DNA from: Pseudonocardia humida
Lineage (GTDB): Bacteria > Actinomycetota > Actinomycetes > Mycobacteriales > Pseudonocardiaceae
Assembly (NCBI RefSeq): GCF_023898865.1
Contig: NZ_JAGSOV010000016.1
Span: forward strand, 1 to 43,270
Direction of reading: 5' to 3'
Length of the DNA: 43,270 bases
The notes under the pieces were generated by a model that saw only the letters and a list, made by a program, of their open reading frames with translations, made no database searches and was not told where the DNA came from. The translations under genes were made by a program, and so were the position numbers. Positions 37,998-43,270 of this stretch are shown here, in pieces. Each line of letters opens with the position of its first letter. Position 1 is the first letter of the stretch.

Positions 37998-39515
37998 TCA
38001 GCGCAGCGTCTGCACCGCGACCATCGCGTCCGCCAGGTCCAACGGCGCCCCGAGAGGCAGCAGGTCCAGCACCGCACCCGGTGCCGGCTCCACCGCCCCC
38101 ACCCCCAGCGCCGCGGCGGTGGCCTCGTCGGCCACCCGGTGCACGACCCCGTTCGGCCCCACCAGCAGCACCTGCCCGCCGGCGTCCACCGGGTCGATCC
38201 GGTTGAGTGCGGGGTCGCGCGCGATCGAGTCGGGCTCGTCGTCGCGTTCCGGCGCCCCGTCCTCGGTGCTGCCTCCGGAGCGCTCGTCGGGGACGGGATC
38301 GTCGTCGGTGCGCACCGCGCCGCCCGCGCCCGTCCACACCGCGTCCACCCGGTCGCCCGGCCCGTCCGCCTGCACGAGCGCGACGGGCTCGGCGCCGGCG
38401 GGCAGCGGCAGGGCGGTGCCGGTCCAGACCTCGCCGGTCCGCTCGCCGGCCGGTGTCCACGTCCAGCAGGTCACCGGGGCGGTGGCGGGGTCGTCGAGGC
38501 GGGGGCGGGCGGCCGGCCAGTCGGCGACGTCGAGCGCGCGGCGGGGTCGGGCGTCGGCCGGCACCCGGGCGTCGACCTCCCGCGCGGCCCGCGCTCCCGA
38601 GGCCACCCGCAGCAGGTCGGCCGCGACCTCGGGCACCCGCTGCACGCCGTCGGACAGGACCACGTAGTACTCGGCGCCGTCCTCGCCCGCGGTGACCAGC
38701 ACGTCGCCGACTCGGCCGGGCAGGCCGTCTGGCGCCGGGTCGCCGCGGTCCGGGACGACGGGGGTCCGCAGCTCGGGGCCCTCGGGGAGCATCTCCAGCA
38801 GGGCGGGGTTGACGGGGCGGGGCACCTCGCGGGCGAGCCCGTAGGCGGCGAGGAGCCCGCCGTCGCCGACGTCGACGCGGAAGCGCCGGCCGCCGGTGAC
38901 CAGCCAGGTGTCGTCGTCGGCCCCGCCCAGCAGGACGGCCCGGCCCGGGTCGGGCGGGCCGACCGGGGCGGCGCCGCCGATGACGGTGGTGCCGACGGCG
39001 GTGCCGTCCGCGGTGATCACGTCGCACACGGCCCACGACGGGGCGATCGTGGCGTCGGGGCGGGCGCCGTCGGCGCCGGCGACCGGGGCCGCTGCGGTCC
39101 GGTCCACGCCCTTCAGCGCCCGTTCGGGCAGCTCCTGGGCGCCTGCCGTGGCCGCGTCGGGGCGCCCGAGGGCGGCCAGCACGAGCCGGGCGGCGGCCAG
39201 GTCCTCGACCGGGACCAGCCGGCCCGCGCCGCCGGTGTCGACGGCGTAGAGGGTCTGCGCGCCGGTCACCGAGACGACGGCCTGCCGGCGCCAGTCGGGC
39301 TGGGGCGCGATCACCGCGTACAGGGCGGCCGCGCACAGGCCCAGCAGGCCGAGCGCGACGCCGGCCACGGCCGCGCGCCGCTGCGAGCGGATCTGCTCGT
39401 GCAGCAGCACCGCGTCGCCGCGCACGAGCGCGGCCTCCAGCCGGCGCAGGCCGAAGCGGTACGCGTCGGCCTGGTCGCGGGTGGCGGGCGCCCGCACGGC
39501 GGTCGGTCTGGGCAC
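37998..39515 (-). CDS. eccB4: ESX-4 membrane protein EccB
   Basis: 505 residues. A short cytosolic N-terminus with the family signature TRDQADAYRFGLRRLEAALVRGD, one transmembrane helix (about 48-70, VAGVALGLLGLCAAALYAVI), then a long periplasmic domain with SVTGAQTLYAVDTGGAGRLVPVEDLAAARLVL, WAVCDV and EYYVVLSDGVQRVPEVAADLL. The C-terminus ends DLADAMVAVQTLR. EccB forms the outer ring on the periplasmic side of the ESX complex. The two Cys (about 165 and 370) could form the conserved disulfide. The GTG start has a poor Shine-Dalgarno site. It is convergent with the marR-MFS pair, where mycP4 would be expected. Confidence 0.93.
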   Translation of the reverse strand: MPRPTAVRAPATRDQADAYRFGLRRLEAALVRGDAVLLHEQIRSQRRAAVAGVALGLLGLCAAALYAVIAPQPDWRRQAVVSVTGAQTLYAVDTGGAGRLVPVEDLAAARLVLAALGRPDAATAGAQELPERALKGVDRTAAAPVAGADGARPDATIAPSWAVCDVITADGTAVGTTVIGGAAPVGPPDPGRAVLLGGADDDTWLVTGGRRFRVDVGDGGLLAAYGLAREVPRPVNPALLEMLPEGPELRTPVVPDRGDPAPDGLPGRVGDVLVTAGEDGAEYYVVLSDGVQRVPEVAADLLRVASGARAAREVDARVPADARPRRALDVADWPAARPRLDDPATAPVTCWTWTPAGERTGEVWTGTALPLPAGAEPVALVQADGPGDRVDAVWTGAGGAVRTDDDPVPDERSGGSTEDGAPERDDEPDSIARDPALNRIDPVDAGGQVLLVGPNGVVHRVADEATAAALGVGAVEPAPGAVLDLLPLGAPLDLADAMVAVQTLR

Positions 39516-39615
39516 GTCAGGACGGTAACCACGGGGGTCGTCCGCCCGTGGGCGTTTGGACGAAGTGGACCCGGGCGGACGGCCGTGCTGGCGGAGAGCC
39601 GCCACCCGGTGCGGG

Positions 39616-40596
39616 TCAGGGCACCGAGATGGCGTCCAGGCGCTGCTTGATGAACGGCGCCGAGACGACCGGTTCCAGGTCGGGGCGCCGGCCGATCGGC
39701 GGGGCGAGCGGGGTGACGAGGGCGTCGTGGTCGAGCTCGTAGAAGTAGACGAGCGAGACCAGCTCCTCCTGCGGCGCGCCGGGCTGCGGCGGCAGCACGC
39801 GGTGGCGCCCGGACCGCCAGCGCAGGCCGGTCCAGTGGGCCAGCAGGTCGCCGATGTTGACGGTGAAGGCGTCGGGCTCGTAGGGCGCGTCGATCCAGCG
39901 CTCGGCGCCGCCGTCCTCGCCGAGGTCGACCTGCAGGCCGCCCGCGCCGGGTTCGCGGTCGAGGACCGTCACCGTGCCGAAGTCGGTGTGCGGGCCGATG
40001 CGGAACTGGTTGGGCGCCGGCTCGCCGACCTCGGTGAGCGGCGGGTAGCGGTTGATGTTGAACGTCCAGGTGGGCCGGTGGGCGAGCCGGGTGAGGGCGT
40101 CGGCGGGCAGGCCGAGCGCGCCCGCGCACAGCTCCAGCAGGTCGTCGGCGACGGTGCGCATCGCCGTCGTCCAGCGCCCGACGACGTCGGCCAGCTCGGG
40201 CACCTCGGCCGGCCAGACGTTCGGCGGGAACCACACGTCGTCGACCGCCGGGTCGCCGGTGCGGGTGTCGGCCCCGGCCGCGAACGACTCCTTGAGGTCG
40301 GGCGGGGTCGGCTCGCCCTCCACCCAACCGTTGGCCTCGACGCCCGGCGCGAGCCAGCCCCGGCCGCCGATCCGCACCGCGTACCGGTCCTTGACCTCGA
40401 CGGGCAGCGCGAAGAAGCGGCGGGCCGCCGCGCGCACCTCGGCGCGCAGGTCGGCGTCGACCCCGTGCCCGGTGACCAGCAGGAACCCCGCCCGCTGCAG
40501 GGCGGAGTCGACCGCGGGGCCGACGTCGGGGTCGCCGGCGCGCCAGGCGCCCAGGTCGACGGTGGGGATCTCACCCGGGACCACACCTGAGCTCAC
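39616..40596 (-). CDS. Isopenicillin N synthase-like Fe(II)/2-oxoglutarate oxygenase
   Basis: 326 residues. N-terminal DIOX_N segment (about 8-105) with IPTVDLGAWRAG, RAGFLLVTGHGVDADL and RFFALPVEVKDRY; the C-terminal jelly roll has GPHTDFGTVTVL (H203, D205) and SGRHRVLPP (H265), a complete iron triad. Where 2-oxoglutarate enzymes have R-x-S, this one has L-V-S (279-281), so co-substrate binding may differ. The GTG start overlaps the stop of the cytosine deaminase-like gene (GTGA), so the two are translationally coupled in an operon with the permease. Substrate unknown; an oxidised pyrimidine is possible but speculative. Confidence 0.87.
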   Translation of the reverse strand: MSSGVVPGEIPTVDLGAWRAGDPDVGPAVDSALQRAGFLLVTGHGVDADLRAEVRAAARRFFALPVEVKDRYAVRIGGRGWLAPGVEANGWVEGEPTPPDLKESFAAGADTRTGDPAVDDVWFPPNVWPAEVPELADVVGRWTTAMRTVADDLLELCAGALGLPADALTRLAHRPTWTFNINRYPPLTEVGEPAPNQFRIGPHTDFGTVTVLDREPGAGGLQVDLGEDGGAERWIDAPYEPDAFTVNIGDLLAHWTGLRWRSGRHRVLPPQPGAPQEELVSLVYFYELDHDALVTPLAPPIGRRPDLEPVVSAPFIKQRLDAISVP

Positions 40597-41039
40597 TCGG
40601 CCTCCCCGATGTCCTCGTTCCACAGCGCCGGGTTGGCGGCGATGAAGTCGGTCATCATCGCCGCGCAGCGGTCGTCGTCGACCAGGTGGATCGCCACGCC
40701 GTGCTCGGCGAGCCAGTCGTGGCCGCCGTGGAAGGTGCGCGCCTCCCCGATCACGACGGTCCCGATGCCGAACTGGCGGACCAGCCCGGAGCAGTACCAG
40801 CAGGGCGACAGCGTGGTCACCATGATCGTGGAGCGGTAGTCGCGCTGGCGGCCCGCGGCGCGGAACGCCGAGGTCTCGGCGTGCATGGACGGGTCGTCGT
40901 CCTGCACGCGGCGGTTGTGCCCGCGCCCCAGCAGGGTGCCGTCGGCGGCGAACAGCGCCGCGCCGATGGGGATGCCGCCCTCGGCGAGCCCGGCCTGCGC
41001 CTCCTCGACGGCGACGGCCAGCAGTGCGCTCGTGTCCAC
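40593..41039 (-). CDS. Cytosine deaminase-like enzyme (fungal FCY1 type)
   Basis: 148 residues of the CDA superfamily. Zinc and catalytic residues are H53-A-E55 in SMHAETSAFRAAGR and C80/C83 in TTLSPCWYCSGLV. The C-terminus HLVDDDRCAAMMTDFIAANP then WNEDIGEAE closely follows yeast cytosine deaminase, whose C-terminal helix closes the active site. This makes cytosine or a related pyrimidine the likely substrate rather than guanine or tRNA adenosine, and it is unrelated to E. coli CodA. The GTG start lies 12 bases after the permease stop. The operon permease-deaminase-oxygenase suggests pyrimidine uptake and breakdown. Confidence 0.87.
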   Translation of the reverse strand: MDTSALLAVAVEEAQAGLAEGGIPIGAALFAADGTLLGRGHNRRVQDDDPSMHAETSAFRAAGRQRDYRSTIMVTTLSPCWYCSGLVRQFGIGTVVIGEARTFHGGHDWLAEHGVAIHLVDDDRCAAMMTDFIAANPALWNEDIGEAE

Positions 41040-41051
41040 CCGCTCAGCCTC

Positions 41052-42437
41052 TCACCGGCGGGCCAGCCGGGGGAACAGCAGCGCGTACAGGCCCGCCGCG
41101 AGGGCGAACCCGACCAGGAACGTCACGTCGCCGATGCCGGGGAGCGCGGCCGCCACCACCCCGGTGAACAGCTCCTGGTTGGAGAACAGCGGCACCGACA
41201 CCACGATCCCGACCAGCATCGCGACCAGCCCGGCGTGGTTGGTGTAGGAGCGGTCGTAGAGCAGCTCGGTGGGCGCGGTGGACCGGCGCAGGTACTGGTC
41301 GGCCAGCACCACGCCCAGCCACGGCCCGATCCAGTACACGATGACCAGCAGGAACGCCTCGTAGCTGTGCGCGGCGTCGGCCAGCGCGAGCACCGCGATC
41401 ACGAAGCCGACCACCCCGAACGCCAGCGCCACGGTGGCCCGCGCCCAGCGCAGCGGCACGTCGACACCCGTGCTCAGGAAGGCCATGGCGCCCGAGTAGA
41501 CGTTGAGGATGTTGGCCGCGACCGCACCGAGCGCGATGCACAGCAGCGTCAGCCCGGCCAGCACACCGGGCAGCACGCCGACGTAGGACGTCGTCGGGTT
41601 GTCCGACGCGACGCCCACCGCGGCCGCCGCGCTCACCGAGGCCGCGCCGACGACCATCAGCAGCGTGGTCGACGCGAACAGCCCCGTCCCGGCGGCCAGC
41701 CCCACCTTCCGCGGCGGGGCGTCGGCGGGCAGGTAGCGGGTGTAGTCGGCGGCGTAGGGCGACCAGCCCGCCGTGTAGCCGAACACCGCGCCGAGCATCA
41801 GCAGGAACCCGCCGACACCGCCCGTCCCGCCGCCATCGGGCACGGCGGACGGGTCGGACGCCCCCAGCACGAACACCGCCCCGACCGCGAACACCACCGC
41901 CAGCACCGGGAACGCGAACCGCTCGAAGACCTGCACCAGGTTGTGCCCGAAGAAGGCCACCCCGATCTGCACCACGACCACGACGACCAGCCACAGCGGC
42001 GCGGGCCATCCGGTCAGCGAGTTCAGCGCGAAGGCCGCGCTGACGCTGTTCACCGCGAACCACCCGAACCCCGACGTGATCGTCATGAGCCCGGCGGGCA
42101 GCACGTTGCCGCGGTAGCCGAACGCCAGCCGCCCCAGCACCATCTGCGGCACGCCCGCCGCGGGACCGCGCGCCGACAGCACGCCGTGCGCCACGGCGGC
42201 CAGCCCGTTGCCGACCACGATCGCCGCCACGGCCTGCCAGAACGTCAGGCCGAACGCCTGCACCGCCAGCACCCCGACGAAGATCGTCGCGAACTCGAGG
42301 TTCGGCGAGGTCCAGGTCCAGAACAGCTGGCTGGGCCGGCCGTGCCGCTCGGCGTCGGGGATCGGCTCGTTGCCCCCCGGCTCGACGGCCACGACCTTGC
42401 CGCCGTAGTCGCGGTCCACGGGGCGGGGGACGGTCAT
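41052..42437 (-). CDS. NCS1 family cytosine/purine permease
   Basis: 461 residues and about 12 membrane helices. NCS1 landmarks include LFWTWTSPNLEFATIFVGVL in helix 1, GRLAFGYRGNVLPAGL, GFGWFAVNS, VFGYTAGWSPYAADYTRYLP, NILNVYSGAMAFLSTG and VYWIGPWLGVVLADQYLRR. The closest functional class is CodB/FCY2-like cytosine permeases, supported by the adjacent cytosine deaminase-like gene. The start at ATG 42437 is preceded by a possible in-frame GTG three codons upstream; neither has a strong Shine-Dalgarno site. It is the first gene of the three-gene operon. The long frame upstream of it on the same strand only shadows truA. Confidence 0.92.
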   Translation of the reverse strand: MTVPRPVDRDYGGKVVAVEPGGNEPIPDAERHGRPSQLFWTWTSPNLEFATIFVGVLAVQAFGLTFWQAVAAIVVGNGLAAVAHGVLSARGPAAGVPQMVLGRLAFGYRGNVLPAGLMTITSGFGWFAVNSVSAAFALNSLTGWPAPLWLVVVVVVQIGVAFFGHNLVQVFERFAFPVLAVVFAVGAVFVLGASDPSAVPDGGGTGGVGGFLLMLGAVFGYTAGWSPYAADYTRYLPADAPPRKVGLAAGTGLFASTTLLMVVGAASVSAAAAVGVASDNPTTSYVGVLPGVLAGLTLLCIALGAVAANILNVYSGAMAFLSTGVDVPLRWARATVALAFGVVGFVIAVLALADAAHSYEAFLLVIVYWIGPWLGVVLADQYLRRSTAPTELLYDRSYTNHAGLVAMLVGIVVSVPLFSNQELFTGVVAAALPGIGDVTFLVGFALAAGLYALLFPRLARR

Positions 42438-42527
42438 GACGACCACTGTGCGTCCGCCGCGACCGCCGCACAATCGCCGAACACCACTGGTAACCCGCGC
42501 GAAACGCCCGGCCCCGATCTCCGCGCA

Positions 42528-42604
42528 CCCCGTCCCGAGTTCAGGAGAGCCACGATCCGGAACCCGCAGGGCAGCATCGTGGCTCTCCTGAACTCCGGAC
42601 GGGG
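42528..42604. repeat. 29-bp inverted repeat between truA and the permease gene
   Basis: Arms 42528-42556 and 42576-42604 are reverse complements with a single mismatch (42536/42596) and a 19-base spacer. The inner 20 bp are perfect. It lies 10 bases beyond the truA stop, so it may serve as its terminator. It is, however, much longer than the other terminators in the window and shares a GTGGCT-TC core with the 19-base repeats near 35.7 kb, so a dispersed repeat element is possible. Confidence 0.85.
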
Positions 42605-42613
42605 CGGCCGGCG

Positions 42614-43213
42614 TCAGGGAGTGGGGGTGCGGAGGCGGCGGGTGGTGTCGGCTCGGGCGGCGAGGTCGGCGTCGGCGGGGTAGTCGACCCCGACCAGGGT
42701 GAGGCCGTGGGCCGGGGCGACGGCGACCTCGTTCGCGCGGACGCCGCGGGTGAGGAGGGCCGCAGGCCAGCCGGTGGGGCGGCGGCCGCGGCCGACGTCG
42801 AGCAGCGCGCCGACGAGGCTGCGGACCATCGAGTGGCAGAACGCGTCGGCCGAGACGGCGGCGGTGACCACGCCGTCGGCGTCGCGGGTCCAGGAGAGGT
42901 CCTGGAGCGCGCGGACGGTGGTGGCGCCGTCGCGGCGCTTGCAGAAGGCGGCGAAGTCGTGCTCGCCGAGCAGGGCGCGGGAAGCGGTGTTGACGGCGTC
43001 GAGGTCGACCGGGTGCGGCCAGGAGACGGTGTCGCGGGCGCGCAGCGGCTCGGCGCCGTGCGGAGCCGTCGCGAGGCGGTAGCGGTAGTGGCGGCGCAGC
43101 GCGGAGAACCGGGCGTCGAAGGCGTCGGGGACCGGGGTCGCCGCCCGCACCCGGACGTCGGGGGGCAGCAGCCGGGCCAGGCGCCGGACGAGCCACGCGG
43201 GGTCGGTGCCGTC
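42614..43213 (-). CDS. truA: tRNA pseudouridine synthase TruA, 3' part
   Basis: The C-terminal ~199 residues of TruA, which makes pseudouridine at 38-40 of tRNA anticodon stems. Visible: [51 protein letters not shown], and the conserved end [21 protein letters not shown]. The catalytic Asp motif (RTDxGVHA) should lie upstream and is outside or destroyed by the G-rich end of the window. The gene is therefore incomplete at its 5' end by position, not shown to be broken. An internal GTG at 43150 is not the true start, since homology continues upstream. TruA next to an ESX-4 locus matches mycobacterial gene order. Confidence 0.92.
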   Translation of the reverse strand, partial: DGTDPAWLVRRLARLLPPDVRVRAATPVPDAFDARFSALRRHYRYRLATAPHGAEPLRARDTVSWPHPVDLDAVNTASRALLGEHDFAAFCKRRDGATTVRALQDLSWTRDADGVVTAAVSADAFCHSMVRSLVGALLDVGRGRRPTGWPAALLTRGVRANEVAVAPAHGLTLVGVDYPADADLAARADTTRRLRTPTP

Positions 43214-43270
43214 GGGGGGGGGGGGGGGGCCGCACCCGCGGGGGGGGGCGGGGGCCGAACGGGAGGGCCG
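43214..43270. other. G-rich low-complexity window end, doubtful sequence
   Basis: Long runs of G (43214-43230 and 43241-43249) replace the expected truA coding sequence and the translation loses all similarity. This looks like low-quality or contig-end sequence rather than biology. Confidence 0.6.

Noticed and set aside
43214..43270. G-runs as a possible quadruplex or truA 5' regulatory site
   Set aside because: They interrupt a conserved coding frame at the very end of the window, so sequence or assembly error is more likely.

Overview
The window is very GC-rich with many GTG starts, stacked 4-base stop/start overlaps and WhiB, Esx and PknB-type genes. This points to a high-GC actinobacterium. 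The gene order (guaB3-guaB, sigD-rsdA, bldM, whiD, groES-groEL, tsaD-rimI-tsaB, alr-nnr, glmM-rpsI-rplM, an ESX-4 cluster, truA) fits Pseudonocardiaceae, most likely a Pseudonocardia-like species. That is an inference from synteny and protein similarity recalled from memory; no database search was possible.

Region 1 (1-11.3 kb) is a purine, stress and development neighbourhood. It holds guaB3 and guaB (IMP dehydrogenase family), a DUF5319 gene, anti-sigma factor rsdA and sigD, and a bldM orthologue whose receiver domain has lost its phosphorylation residues. An 860-base leader lies upstream of bldM. Next come a MerR/cobalamin-binding regulator with the CarH photoreceptor signature, divergent whiD (WhiB3 family), and groES-groEL under a clear CIRCE operator. 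Several gene ends carry near-perfect hairpin terminators.

Region 2 (11.3-20.8 kb) has a TetR repressor and a divergent MDR oxidoreductase sharing a 12-bp inverted-repeat operator. A long minus-strand operon follows, in transcription order: DUF4333 lipoprotein, nnr, alr, alpha/beta hydrolase, tsaE, HAD hydrolase, tsaB, rimI, tsaD. Many of its genes overlap by 4 bases. It combines NAD(P)HX repair, D-alanine supply and t6A tRNA modification.

Region 3 (21.0-29.6 kb) has an alpha/beta-hydrolase-like protein with Gly in place of the nucleophile Ser, a metallophosphoesterase, two tandem paralogous membrane Ser/Thr kinases with different extracellular parts, and the rplM-rpsI-glmM operon with its promoter and leader.

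Region 4 (29.6-39.5 kb) is an ESX-4-type secretion locus: two WXG100 genes, a three-ATPase eccC, divergent eccD, and eccB. Where mycP is expected, between eccD and eccB, there is a marR gene with a cysteine-rich tail coupled to an MFS transporter broken by one frameshift, preceded by a small direct-repeat cluster.

Region 5 (39.6-43.3 kb) holds an operon with an NCS1 cytosine-type permease, a fungal-type cytosine deaminase and a 2-oxoglutarate-type oxygenase. A 29-bp inverted repeat and the 3' part of truA follow. The last ~55 bases are a G-rich low-complexity stretch that looks unreliable.
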